64,000 bases of DNA. Origin: an uncultured Clostridia bacterium (GTDB taxonomy: Bacteria; Bacillota; Clostridia; Christensenellales; Aristaeellaceae). The DNA lies in assembly GCA_946414315.1 (NCBI GenBank), contig CAMKNZ010000001.1, forward strand, positions 186,001 through 250,000, written 5' to 3'. This document shows positions 16,886-28,397 of this stretch, one piece after another (position 1 is the stretch's first letter; each line of letters starts with the position of its first letter). The notes under the pieces are model-generated. The model was not told the origin of the DNA, did not search any database, and saw nothing but the letters and a program-made list of their open reading frames with translations. Position numbers and translations under genes: made by a program.

Positions 16886-18013
16886 ATGGCAAGTGTAAAA
16901 CTGACCAATATCAAAAAGATATATGACAACAACGTGACCGCGGTCCATGATTTCAACCTGGATATCAGGGACAAGGAGTTCGTGGTATTCGTCGGGCCCT
17001 CCGGCTGCGGCAAATCCACCACCCTGCGCATGATCGCCGGCCTGGAGGATATCTCTGAGGGCACCCTGGAGATCGACGGCCAGGTCGTGAACGACCTGCA
17101 ACCCAAGGACCGGGATATCGCCATGGTCTTCCAGAACTACGCGCTGTATCCCCATATGACGGTGTACAACAACATCGCCTTCAGCCTCCGGCTGAAGAAG
17201 GTGCCGGAAGATGAGATCTTTGAGCGGGTGAACAACGCCGCGCAGATCCTGGGCATCACCGAGTATCTGAACCGGAAGCCCCGGGCCCTGTCCGGCGGCC
17301 AGCGCCAGCGTGTGGCCATCGGCCGCGCCATGGTGCGCAACGCCAAAGTCTTCCTGATGGACGAACCGCTGTCAAACCTGGACGCCAAGCTGCGCAACCA
17401 GATGCGCGCGGAGATCATCCTCCTGCGCCAGAAACTGGACACGACCTTCATCTACGTCACCCATGACCAGACGGAAGCCATGACGCTGGGCGACCGGATC
17501 GTCATCATGAAGGACGGCTTTATCGAGCAGGTCGGCACGCCCCAGGAAGTATTCGATACGCCCGTGAACCTCTTCGTGGCAGGCTTCATCGGCAGCCCCC
17601 AGATGAACTTCCTGAAGGCGAACCTGATCAAGGGCGCCGCCGGATACGAAGTGGAGATCCTCGGTGTAAAGATCCCGCTGAACGCGGAGCAGAACACCGT
17701 GCTGGAACAGAAGGGCGTCAGTTCCCAGGAGATCGTCCTGGGCGTCCGTCCCGAGCACACCACGGTCCTCTTCGACAACGCGGAAAACGCGATCGAATGC
17801 ACCATCGACGTCAACGAAATGATGGGCAGCGAGCTGCATCTGCATCTGTCCAGCAAGAACGAAGACAAAATCATCGTCCGGCTTCCCACCGTGGACCTGA
17901 CGCAGGAGCAGCGAGACAGCCTGACCTACGGGAACAAGCTGTACATTACCTTCCCCGCGAAGGTCATGCACCTGTTCGATCCTGCCACGGAAAAGAGCCT
18001 CATCGACGGTTGA
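16886..18013 (+). CDS. Sugar ABC transporter ATPase (MsmX/UgpC/MalK family)
   Basis: A 375-residue cytoplasmic ATPase that powers carbohydrate importers. Walker A is GPSGCGKSTT (about 37-46), Q-loop MVFQNYALYP, signature ALSGGQRQRVAIGRA, Walker B VFLMDEPLSNLD and the switch His in YVTHDQTEA. The C-terminal regulatory OB/TOBE part runs from about residue 240 (VLGVRPEHTTV). In Firmicutes such ATPases often serve several sugar importers. Here the gene sits with its permeases but is separated by a folded RNA segment, which could allow different expression. GGAGG lies 13 bases before the ATG, longer than normal, so translation may be modest or RNA-structure dependent. Confidence 0.95.
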   Translation: MASVKLTNIKKIYDNNVTAVHDFNLDIRDKEFVVFVGPSGCGKSTTLRMIAGLEDISEGTLEIDGQVVNDLQPKDRDIAMVFQNYALYPHMTVYNNIAFSLRLKKVPEDEIFERVNNAAQILGITEYLNRKPRALSGGQRQRVAIGRAMVRNAKVFLMDEPLSNLDAKLRNQMRAEIILLRQKLDTTFIYVTHDQTEAMTLGDRIVIMKDGFIEQVGTPQEVFDTPVNLFVAGFIGSPQMNFLKANLIKGAAGYEVEILGVKIPLNAEQNTVLEQKGVSSQEIVLGVRPEHTTVLFDNAENAIECTIDVNEMMGSELHLHLSSKNEDKIIVRLPTVDLTQEQRDSLTYGNKLYITFPAKVMHLFDPATEKSLIDG

Positions 18014-18030
18014 TTGTCATTACCCTGAGC

Positions 18031-18066
18031 AAAAGAGCGGCCTGCAGATGCAGGCCGCTCTTTTTT
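18031..18066. terminator. Bidirectional terminator
   Basis: Stem GAGCGGCCTGC/GCAGGCCGCTC flanked by A4 and T6. It ends the maltodextrin operon and the convergent PBP-YkuD-CvpA operon. Confidence 0.95.
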
Positions 18067-18082
18067 ATGTCGGATAACAAAA

Positions 18083-18787
18083 CTAGAACAACTTCCCCTT
18101 CATGATCGCCAGGATCAGGTTGCCGCTGTTGAACAGCGGCGCCAGCGCGCTTTGTTCCACCAGGTTGTTGATGTCCTTCACCGGCAGCAGCGTCTGGATC
18201 AGGGGCAGCAGCGCGAAAGCCACAAAACAAAGCAGCGCGCCGCGGATCAGGCCGAAAGCGCCGCCCGCGATGGAATTCAGCTGCTTGAGGACCGGGAACT
18301 TGAACACAACCTTCAGGAAGTTGATCACCAGGTGGATAACCAGCATCAGCACCAGGAAACACACAATGAAGCAGATCACGTTCAGGATGGCACCGATGAT
18401 CGTCTGGGAGATATAAGTCCCCACGTCCGCCGCGGCTCCGAATACCTGGTTCTGCAGGTTGTTCTGCAGCAGGGTGCTCAGCGGCGCCGGCAGGCCGACC
18501 CTGTTAATGATCTCTGCAATGCCGTTTTCCGTCAGCGTCGCCACGTTGCTGGCAGCCAGCGACTGGTCTCCCAGCTTTGTCGCCGCATCGGTATAGGACG
18601 CCAGCGTCCTGAGGATATCCGGGTTGTTCTGGATCGCGTTGGCGAGCATCGGGCTCAGCCAGAAGCTGAGGCCCAGCGAGAGCAGGCAGCCGCCCATGGA
18701 CGCAACGGAGGAAATAAACCCCCGGTACAGCCCCACCAGGACGCTCAGCCCCAGGATCGCCAGGATCACAATGTCAACTACGTTCAT
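18083..18787 (-). CDS. CvpA family membrane protein
   Basis: A 234-residue membrane protein of the CvpA/colicin V production family. It begins MNVVDIVILAILGLSVLVGL and has four hydrophobic helices: residues about 5-25, 30-50, 110-135 and 145-165. The family is linked to envelope homeostasis, but no biochemical activity is known. There is a typical helix-poor extracytoplasmic insertion between helices two and three. It is the last gene of an operon with a class A PBP and an L,D-transpeptidase, only four bases after the latter, which supports a role in the envelope. Confidence 0.82.
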   Translation of the reverse strand: MNVVDIVILAILGLSVLVGLYRGFISSVASMGGCLLSLGLSFWLSPMLANAIQNNPDILRTLASYTDAATKLGDQSLAASNVATLTENGIAEIINRVGLPAPLSTLLQNNLQNQVFGAAADVGTYISQTIIGAILNVICFIVCFLVLMLVIHLVINFLKVVFKFPVLKQLNSIAGGAFGLIRGALLCFVAFALLPLIQTLLPVKDINNLVEQSALAPLFNSGNLILAIMKGKLF

Positions 18788-18791
18788 CTTG

Positions 18792-20567
18792 TCACTTTCC
18801 CTTCAGTTTCCGCGGGCAGTTTTTCCGGGCTTCGGTCATGACCGGATCATGATCTCCGCCCTCGGCGTATGTCTCGTTGATGGCCAGGATTGTCTCAATC
18901 CTCGACGGAGCTGCGCAGAGCGGGCACGGTTTGAGTTTTTTGTACTCGTCCCCGTCCAGCTGCCCGTAGGTCAGTTCTTCAATCCGCTTCCCGCGGATCG
19001 CGTTACACCGGTCTGTCGTGTGATAGTTTCCCGTCCGCTTCTTCACGCAGTACAGCGGAGTCTTGCTGTCCGGAACCGAAAGCTGTCTCCCCTGCCAGTC
19101 TTCCCAGATCAGGATCCGCGTGTTCTTTTTATAATTGGTCCACAGCCATCTTTGGTTGACGCCTTCGGGAGAAGGCTGGCGCTGGACCCGGATACAGCCG
19201 TGGCTGGCCTTTGTGCCCAGCTTCGGTTCATTGACGCTGTAATCCTTCCCGTAATCATAGGCGATGTAGGGAACCTCGTGCAGCAGGTCTCCGTCGTTGA
19301 AACGCAGCGCCATCGCGCACCGCAGGTTGTCCGAGGCGAACTCGCCCACCTTGCTGACCAGCAGGAACTCACCGGACCGGGTTTCGTTATAGGGCTGTTT
19401 TGCGTTTGAGATCCCCGTGGAAACCAGAAGCGTGGAATACAGTTTCCCGTCCCTGAACACATACAGCCGCTGGGTCAGTTTATCCACTACCAGCCCCATT
19501 TCCTGATTCGGTTTCACTTCTTTCAGGTATGCTGTAGGAACATATCCCTGAACCAGGGTGTTCCAGTTTAGGATCGGGCTGTCGTGGAAGGAGGAGGAAT
19601 AGCACTCGATCAGGGACCATTCTTCACCGCGTTCCAGTACATGCACGCCCTGGCTGATGCACGTGACCATCCCGATACCGTCGCTTTCTTCACCCGGCTG
19701 GGACCGGATGATCACCTGCATCTTTTCCGCGTTCTTCTTTCCGTTGTCCAGTACGGTAATCGGCGCGGTCAGCACCTTCCAGACCGCTTCCTCATCGGTA
19801 ATGTCCATGGGCAGGGTCCAGTAGTTCAGCGTCTGGTCTTCTCCCCGGCGGGGACTGATATGCGCCGGCGTAAAGCCGTTCTCCGCCTTCTCCCGGAGAT
19901 ATTCCGGCAGCGGTTCCGGGGTAGGCATGGCGTTCGGGTCTTCCTTCTCCAGAACCTCCAGCGAGAGGCGGACCGGTTCGGAAAGCGTTCCGTCCGCACC
20001 GGCCAGCGTCAGGATCAGCTCGTGGCTCCCCGGTTCCATCTCTGCCTGGAAACCGGCTTCTCCCGAACCGGCGGCAACATTCTCCCAGTACAGCGGGTCG
20101 GTTTCCCCGTCCGCCTGCAGCAGCAGGGTGCCGCCCTCCGTAGTATAGAAACTGATCAGGACCGTATCGCCTTCTTCAACGGTCTCGTTCTCTGTAGTGA
20201 CAGCGATCAGGCAGGGAATCATCCGGCCGACTGTGACCTGCGTTTCCGCGGCCTGTCCGTTCATCCAGATCGTCAGGATCCAGTCTCCTTCAGGTACCGG
20301 AATTCCTTCGCAGGTACCGTTCCAGTACATGGAATTGTATCCCGAAGTGACCGTCCGTTCTTCGGCAACGGTCAGCTCGGTGCCTGCTTTATTCCGCAGC
20401 CCGATACTGCAGGTCCCGTCTTCCGGGACCATAAAAGAGAGAATGACCGGACGCCCGGGACGGATCTCCTCCCGGGGCGCGTCAATGCTCAGGCCGGATC
20501 CCTCTCCCAGAGCGATCCCCGCCATCAGCACCAGCAGCATGATCGCTGCTACAGCCAGTCTCTTCAT
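18792..20567 (-). CDS. Exported L,D-transpeptidase (YkuD domain)
   Basis: A 591-residue exported protein likely to form 3-3 peptidoglycan crosslinks or attach proteins to the wall. The signal peptide is MKRLAVAAIMLLVLMAGIALG. The first 230 residues look like two Ig-like beta domains (LSFMVPEDGTCSIGLRNKAG and VLISFYTTEGGTLLLQADG). An SH3-like segment follows. The YkuD catalytic domain comes next, with the HxxxxxxHGCIR signature seen as KASHGCIRVQ (catalytic Cys, supporting His and Arg). After it a cysteine-containing tail (YHTTDRC, KPCPLCAAPSR) resembles a small zinc-binding module seen on some clostridial exported proteins. It lies nine bases downstream of the PBP gene. The C-terminal Cys cluster is unusual for an extracytoplasmic protein. 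Confidence 0.88.
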   Translation of the reverse strand: MKRLAVAAIMLLVLMAGIALGEGSGLSIDAPREEIRPGRPVILSFMVPEDGTCSIGLRNKAGTELTVAEERTVTSGYNSMYWNGTCEGIPVPEGDWILTIWMNGQAAETQVTVGRMIPCLIAVTTENETVEEGDTVLISFYTTEGGTLLLQADGETDPLYWENVAAGSGEAGFQAEMEPGSHELILTLAGADGTLSEPVRLSLEVLEKEDPNAMPTPEPLPEYLREKAENGFTPAHISPRRGEDQTLNYWTLPMDITDEEAVWKVLTAPITVLDNGKKNAEKMQVIIRSQPGEESDGIGMVTCISQGVHVLERGEEWSLIECYSSSFHDSPILNWNTLVQGYVPTAYLKEVKPNQEMGLVVDKLTQRLYVFRDGKLYSTLLVSTGISNAKQPYNETRSGEFLLVSKVGEFASDNLRCAMALRFNDGDLLHEVPYIAYDYGKDYSVNEPKLGTKASHGCIRVQRQPSPEGVNQRWLWTNYKKNTRILIWEDWQGRQLSVPDSKTPLYCVKKRTGNYHTTDRCNAIRGKRIEELTYGQLDGDEYKKLKPCPLCAAPSRIETILAINETYAEGGDHDPVMTEARKNCPRKLKGK

Positions 20568-20575
20568 CGTTCCTC

Positions 20576-23518
20576 CTAATATATTCCGCCCATTGCCATG
20601 GTCAGCGTCTGTACGGCCGTCAGGATATCTTCCTGGCTTCCGCCCGAATTCAGCAGCATCCTCAGGTAATCCGCCGCATTCTGCACCGCCTGGTATTTCG
20701 GGCTGGTCGGATCCAGCGTGCCCAGCATGCTTTCCGCCATGGCCAGCACCTGCCGTGCCTCCGCGTTCGACTGGGGATCATCCGGATTCTGTCCGGACGG
20801 CTCCGTGCCCTGGTAATACTCGTTATGCATCGTACAGACCGTGTTGCTGTACGCGGCGCTGGAGCCGAGATACTGTTCAATTACGTCCTTGTACTGCGCC
20901 AGCAGGTTATAAAGCGGATGCCCGCTGGGAATCGTGATCACGCCGGCCTGCACCGGATGGGGGCAGTAAGGAGACGCCGGCATTTTCGATTCGCTGCAGA
21001 TCGTCTGCGTAGTATGCATCTGGCAGCTGACAGTCGGCTCGGTACCCTTCGCCCACCAGTCCGTCACCACACCGTAGCCCAGCGCGTCGTTCCGGCACGC
21101 TTCCGTCGCCAGCTGGCCGCTGACCCCGCAGGTGGTCACCTTCACCAGGCCGTAATCCTGGGGATTGCCTTCCAGGATCTCCTTTTTCGCCAGGCCCTGG
21201 TGAATCTTGCTCATATACGCCTGCCACAGGGGCGCCGCGGCGCCCGATCCGGTAGATTTGGAAGAAAGGGCCTTGTAGTTGTCGTGGCCGACCCACAGGG
21301 CGGAGGCGTAATACCCCGTGATCCCGGAGAAGAATACGCCCTTCTGGTCCGAATTGGTGCCGGTCTTGCCGCCGACCACCTGCCCGTTGATCTTCGCGCT
21401 CGTACCCGTACCGCTCTGGACGGCGGTCTTGAGCATGTCCACGATCATCCAGGACGTGCTGGGTGAGAACACCTTGCGCCGTTCCTGGTGCTGGTGTCCG
21501 TCCCAGATCACATGCCCGGCGGAGTCCGAGATACCGAGGACCGAGATCGGTTCCTGATAGATTCCGCCGTTGGCCAGCACGCCGAAAGCAACGGTCATCT
21601 GCAGCGGGGTGATACCGGAGGAACCCAGGCTCAGGCCGAACGGCGTCGCGTCGATATGTCCGTCATCGATTCCCAGCCGGTGCAGGAAGTCCACGCTGCG
21701 CTCCACGCCGACCATGGTCATGAGCGTGGACGCCGCGGAAGTATTGTGGGACTTGGCCATCGCCGTCCGCAGGGTCTCCGGACCCACATAGCCGGCTCCG
21801 CCGTAGTTCTTCGGCCAGGAATCATTCCCTTTTGCGTCCTTCCATCCGGAAATAGGAATCGGCATGTTGTAGACCACTGATGCCGGGCTCCTGCCCAGCT
21901 CCAGTGCCGGCGCGTAAACCGCGATCGGCTTGATGGAAGAGCCAACCGGCATCTTCATATCAGTTGCGCGGTTCAAGGTCTTTTTCGCGGTCACCTCGTT
22001 CCGGGAACCCACGATCGCCTTCAGCTCGCCCGTCCGGTAGTCCAGCACCGCGCAGGCTGCCTGCGGCTGGATCACCTCGGTATAGGTCCCGTCGGAGTTC
22101 TTGGTCCGGAAGACCTTGTCGGAAGGATCCCGCAGGGAAGGATACTTGCTCCAGTTCTGCAGCGTGCTCTCCACGGTTTCCTGGATCGCCGGGTCAATCG
22201 CCAGTTTCACGCTGTAGCCGCCGGTCCGGAACTTGTTTTCCATCGCGGTGCGGTTGGCGGCATTGTCCTCCAGGCCGTTCAGCTCCAGCAGGATTCTCAC
22301 GACTTCCTTCACGGCATATTCCACATAGTGCGGGTACTTGTACATGCCGTCGCCGGATGCAGGCGCTTCCCGCAGCACGTTCGCCGTTGCGGGATCCAGC
22401 GCCGCTTCATATTCCTCCCTGGTGATGTACTGGTTCTCGTACATGCACCGGAGCACATAGTCCGTCCGGTTGTTGGTCACCGCGGCGTAATCCTTGTCCT
22501 CGCTCTTGCGGGTATACAGGTTCCGCCGGGGATTGTAGTAGTAGGGGTTGTTGGTGGCGCCGGCCAAGATCGCGCATTCCCGCAGGGTCAGGTCTCCCAG
22601 GTCCTTGCCGAAATAGCCCTGGGCCGCCACCTGTACGCCGTAATAGTTCTCCCCCAGGTAAATCGTGTTCAGGTAGCTCTCCAGGATCTGGTCCTTGCTG
22701 TACCTGCTCTCCAGCTGGATTGCCAGGTAGGCTTCCTGGATCTTCCGTTTATAGCTCTGTTCCGAGGACAGCAGCGTATTCTTGATCAGCTGCTGGGTGA
22801 TCGTGGAACCGCCCTGGGTGCCGGAGGAGGACAGGTTGGAGACAAACGCGCCGACGATGCGCTTCAGGTCCACGCCGCTGTGGGAATAGAAACGCGCATC
22901 CTCCACAGCGATGAACGCGTTGCGCAGCCGCTTGGGCATGGCGTCCAGCGAGACCAGTACTCGGTTCTCCGTGCCTTTGTATTCCGTGATCAGGTTGTTG
23001 TTTGAATCATAAATGAAGGACGTCTGCGCCTGGCTGTCCAGGGCGACCAGGTTCAGTTCCGGCGCCGTGTCCACATAACCCTTGGCGATCCCCGCCAGCG
23101 CGCCCAGCCCGGCCACGCCGGCCAGCGCCACCAGTACGATCAGGACCCGGACCGTGTTCAGCAGTACGCTGACGACAAAATTCGGCTTCCGGTCCTCCGG
23201 CCGGAAGATCGTCCTGCGCTCCGGCTTTTCTTCCGGCTCCCCGTCATATTCGTCATCATCATCGTCCACGGCCCAGGTCGACTCCTGTCCGTCACCGTTT
23301 TCGTCATACCCGCCGTTTTCGTCGTATTCTTCGTATTCTTCGTATTCACCCTGTCCGTCGTATCCCTCATATTCAGGCGCGTCAGACCAGGCCCCGCTGT
23401 CCGCGGCGCCGTAATCTTCCGGGTCCTCTTCGTCTGTAAAGAGCGGCTGATATCCTTCGTCGGCGGGATACGCTTCATATTCCGTCTGCTCCGGACTGCG
23501 CCTCTTCTTTCCGAACAT
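20576..23518 (-). CDS. Class A penicillin-binding protein (transglycosylase/transpeptidase)
   Basis: A 980-residue bifunctional peptidoglycan synthase. The start at 23518 has GGAGGAG upstream and gives MFGKKRRSPEQTEYEAYPAD. The N-terminal 110 residues are cytoplasmic and very acidic, rich in Glu, Asp and Tyr, with a short EY/EEY repeat; one helix follows at about 115-145. The GT51 domain has EDARFYSHSGVDLKRI, GGSTITQQLIKN and RKIQEAYLAIQLE. The transpeptidase motifs are SSIKP (SxxK), SHN (SxN) and KTGT (KTG). The C-terminal 150 residues are low-complexity and Cys-containing. It is the first gene of an operon with YkuD and CvpA proteins. The acidic tail may be a site for regulation or divisome contact; that is speculation. 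Confidence 0.95.
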   Translation of the reverse strand: MFGKKRRSPEQTEYEAYPADEGYQPLFTDEEDPEDYGAADSGAWSDAPEYEGYDGQGEYEEYEEYDENGGYDENGDGQESTWAVDDDDDEYDGEPEEKPERRTIFRPEDRKPNFVVSVLLNTVRVLIVLVALAGVAGLGALAGIAKGYVDTAPELNLVALDSQAQTSFIYDSNNNLITEYKGTENRVLVSLDAMPKRLRNAFIAVEDARFYSHSGVDLKRIVGAFVSNLSSSGTQGGSTITQQLIKNTLLSSEQSYKRKIQEAYLAIQLESRYSKDQILESYLNTIYLGENYYGVQVAAQGYFGKDLGDLTLRECAILAGATNNPYYYNPRRNLYTRKSEDKDYAAVTNNRTDYVLRCMYENQYITREEYEAALDPATANVLREAPASGDGMYKYPHYVEYAVKEVVRILLELNGLEDNAANRTAMENKFRTGGYSVKLAIDPAIQETVESTLQNWSKYPSLRDPSDKVFRTKNSDGTYTEVIQPQAACAVLDYRTGELKAIVGSRNEVTAKKTLNRATDMKMPVGSSIKPIAVYAPALELGRSPASVVYNMPIPISGWKDAKGNDSWPKNYGGAGYVGPETLRTAMAKSHNTSAASTLMTMVGVERSVDFLHRLGIDDGHIDATPFGLSLGSSGITPLQMTVAFGVLANGGIYQEPISVLGISDSAGHVIWDGHQHQERRKVFSPSTSWMIVDMLKTAVQSGTGTSAKINGQVVGGKTGTNSDQKGVFFSGITGYYASALWVGHDNYKALSSKSTGSGAAAPLWQAYMSKIHQGLAKKEILEGNPQDYGLVKVTTCGVSGQLATEACRNDALGYGVVTDWWAKGTEPTVSCQMHTTQTICSESKMPASPYCPHPVQAGVITIPSGHPLYNLLAQYKDVIEQYLGSSAAYSNTVCTMHNEYYQGTEPSGQNPDDPQSNAEARQVLAMAESMLGTLDPTSPKYQAVQNAADYLRMLLNSGGSQEDILTAVQTLTMAMGGIY

Positions 23519-23575
23519 TGTGCTCCTCCGTATACTCGCTCGTCCCGGTTCAAAATGCCTAAACCAAGACAGTAT

Positions 23576-23604
23576 ATAATACCATAATTCATCCCGCTTG
23601 TCCA
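23576..23604 (-). promoter_or_regulatory. Promoter of the PBP-YkuD-CvpA operon
   Basis: On the minus strand TGGACA (23599-23604), 17-base spacer, TATTAT (23576-23581), about 55 bases upstream of the PBP start codon. Confidence 0.6.
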
Positions 23605-23659
23605 AAACAGGACTCGATAAAAACAACGTCACGATCCCCTTTTTTCTTCCTCCCGCCTC

Positions 23660-23687
23660 TTGACATGTCCGCGGAATGATGTATAAT
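23660..23687 (+). promoter_or_regulatory. Sigma-A promoter of clpB
   Basis: TTGACA (23660-23665), 16-base spacer, TATAAT (23682-23687), both perfect hexamers. The start site would fall at about 23694, at the edge of the CtsR box. Confidence 0.88.
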
Positions 23688-23696
23688 ATCCATGAA

Positions 23697-23713
23697 GGTC
23701 AAAGTTAGTCAAA
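23697..23713 (+). promoter_or_regulatory. CtsR heat-shock operator
   Basis: GGTCAAAGTTAGTCAAA is a direct heptad repeat with three-base spacing and matches the CtsR consensus RGTCAAANANRGTCAAA closely. It covers the expected transcription start of clpB, where bound CtsR would block initiation until heat or proteotoxic stress. Confidence 0.85.
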
Positions 23714-23737
23714 CTGCCTTCAGAGGAGGAATGTCCT

Positions 23738-26335
<2,598 letters not shown>

Positions 26336-26373
26336 TGTTGTCCCGATCAGGCAATATTCAGACAGAGGATCTG

Positions 26374-26410
26374 CCCGCACCGTATATATTTACGGGGCGG
26401 GTTTTTCTTT
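26374..26410 (+). terminator. clpB terminator
   Basis: CCCGC-A-CCGTA pairs with TACGG-G-GCGGG, followed by T5CT3. Confidence 0.88.
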
Positions 26411-26417
26411 TCCCCGC

Positions 26418-26447
26418 TTGCCTGTTCCGTTTTTTCCATGTTACACT
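26418..26447 (+). promoter_or_regulatory. Candidate promoter of the nucleotidase gene
   Basis: TTGCCT (26418-26423), 18-base spacer, TACACT (26442-26447), about 50 bases before the start codon. Confidence 0.45.
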
Positions 26448-26502
26448 TTGTTCACAGGAAAAATGTCGCCTTAAGATTCAGAGATAAAGGAGAAACCACT
26501 CA

Positions 26503-28335
26503 ATGAAGCGATCCGCTTTCAGATGGCTGCTCATCCTGTCCGTCCTGCTGGCCGCGCTGCTGTTCCAGTCTGCCCTGGCGGAGGATACACACATTGTGAT
26601 CCTCGGGACTTCCGATATGCACGGAAACGTCTGGGGCTGGACCTATGAGGACGGAACGGAAACCTCCAACAACGGCATGGCACGCCTGTATACTTATATT
26701 CAGCAGGTCCGGGAGGAAAACCCGAATACCTTCCTGATCGACGGAGGAGATGAAATCCAGGGAACAATCCTGACGGATGACATCGCCAACAAGGAACCCG
26801 ACCAGCCCCATCCCGTGATTGCCGCCATGAACGTCATGGGATACGACGCCATGACGATCGGAAACCACGAATTCAACTGGGGCGTCCCGACGCTGCTTGA
26901 AATCCTCGGCACGGCAAAATTCCCGGTTCTCTCCGCAAACATCCTGGACGGAGACGGAAACTGCCTGACCGGTACCGGTTGGACAATCATTGAGCGCGGA
27001 GGGATCAGGCTTGCCGTCATCGGTGTTTCAACGCCTCAGATCCCGCGCTGGGACGGCGGAAAGGCCGGCATAGACGACCTGATCTGTGAAGCGCCCAGCG
27101 ACGCTGTCCGCCGGGCGATCACGGAGATCGGAGATCAGGCGGACCTCATCATGGTCTCCGCCCATATGGGCCTGCACGCGGAATATGACGAAACTTTCCG
27201 GACGGACTCCGCCCGGAAAATCCTGGAGGACAATCCCGAAGTGGACATCCTGCAGGTCGCCCATCAGCACATCACCGTCAATGAAAGCATCGGCAGCGTC
27301 CCGGTGGGCGGCGTACGCAACGCCGGACGCGAAATCGCCCGTTTTGACCTGACACTGGATGAGAACAAAAAAATTATATCCTCCGAAGTGACCATTGTGG
27401 ATATGGCGGATTATGAACCCAGCCTGACGATCCGGGAAATCCCGGCGGTCCGTCTCGCCCATGACCGGGCGGTGGCCCTGGCCGGCGTCGGAACCGAAGG
27501 CAGCGGGATTGAACAGGGTCCGCCGCTGGGCGTAACCACTTCCCGTTTCCAGCCGGACAATGAGATCAGGGGCATTCCGGAAGGAAAACTTCATAACACC
27601 GCCGTGGTCGACCTGATCCTGAAAGTAGAGATGGAAAACGCCGGAGCGGACGTGGCTGCCGCATCGCTGTTCAGGGACAACAGTGACCTTCCGGAAGGCG
27701 AGATCCGTTACGCCGACATTTTCAACATCTATAAATATGACAACACCCTGTACCGGGTGACCGTAACCGGAGCAGAACTGAAAAGCTATATGGAATGGTC
27801 CGCGGAATGCTACAACCAGTGGATTCCCGGTGACATCAACATTTCCTTTGATCCGGATTATCCCGGCTATCTGTATGATATGTTCAGCGGCGTTGACTAC
27901 GAGATCAACCTGTCCATGCCCAAGGGCCGGCGGATCGAGAACGTGATGTACAAAGACCGGCCGCTGCAGGACGACGACGTGCTGACGCTGGCCGTCAACA
28001 ATTACCGCTATTCTTCCACACTCAAGGCAAGGAATCTCATTGACGGAACGCGCGAATGGGAATCCTCCAATTCCGTCCGGGATATGATCGTGGAATATTT
28101 CGGCAAAAACTCCCCCGTGGAACCGGAGGTGTTCAATAACTGGCGGATCACCGGCGTGGACCTGGGCGTCACCGACCCCCGGCGTGCGGAACTGGTCGGC
28201 TGGATCAACGAAGGTCTGCTGCCGGTCCCCTACAGCAGGAGCTGCAACCTGGCCGATTACGACGAGCTGAAAGCCCTGGCGGAAGAAAACCGGGCGAAGC
28301 ACACAGGTGCTGAAGAAGAATCCTTCGAACGCTGA
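26503..28335 (+). CDS. Exported 5'-nucleotidase / 2',3'-cyclic phosphodiesterase family protein
   Basis: A 610-residue exported metallophosphatase for scavenging phosphate and nucleosides from extracellular nucleotides. The signal peptide ends FQSALA|ED. The two-metal catalytic domain has ILGTSDMHGN (DxH), FLIDGGDEIQG, TIGNHEFNWG (GNHE) and ILQVAHQHITV in place of the usual GHxH. The C-terminal 5'-nucleotidase domain starts near residue 340 and has NIYKYDNTLYRVTVTGAELK. There is no wall-sorting or lipobox motif. GGAG lies about ten bases before the ATG. The altered last His motif (AHQH for GHTH) keeps both histidines, so activity is still expected. Confidence 0.9.
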   Translation: MKRSAFRWLLILSVLLAALLFQSALAEDTHIVILGTSDMHGNVWGWTYEDGTETSNNGMARLYTYIQQVREENPNTFLIDGGDEIQGTILTDDIANKEPDQPHPVIAAMNVMGYDAMTIGNHEFNWGVPTLLEILGTAKFPVLSANILDGDGNCLTGTGWTIIERGGIRLAVIGVSTPQIPRWDGGKAGIDDLICEAPSDAVRRAITEIGDQADLIMVSAHMGLHAEYDETFRTDSARKILEDNPEVDILQVAHQHITVNESIGSVPVGGVRNAGREIARFDLTLDENKKIISSEVTIVDMADYEPSLTIREIPAVRLAHDRAVALAGVGTEGSGIEQGPPLGVTTSRFQPDNEIRGIPEGKLHNTAVVDLILKVEMENAGADVAAASLFRDNSDLPEGEIRYADIFNIYKYDNTLYRVTVTGAELKSYMEWSAECYNQWIPGDINISFDPDYPGYLYDMFSGVDYEINLSMPKGRRIENVMYKDRPLQDDDVLTLAVNNYRYSSTLKARNLIDGTREWESSNSVRDMIVEYFGKNSPVEPEVFNNWRITGVDLGVTDPRRAELVGWINEGLLPVPYSRSCNLADYDELKALAEENRAKHTGAEEESFER

Positions 28336-28355
28336 TCCGGATAATCCGGCAATAC

Positions 28356-28393
28356 AAAAACGGGAACGCTGCCGCGTTCCCGTATCACTTTTT
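28356..28393. terminator. Hairpin terminator between convergent genes
   Basis: CGGGAACGC/GCGTTCCCG stem with A5 on the left and, after five bases, T5 on the right. Confidence 0.78.
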
Positions 28394-28397
28394 CTGC

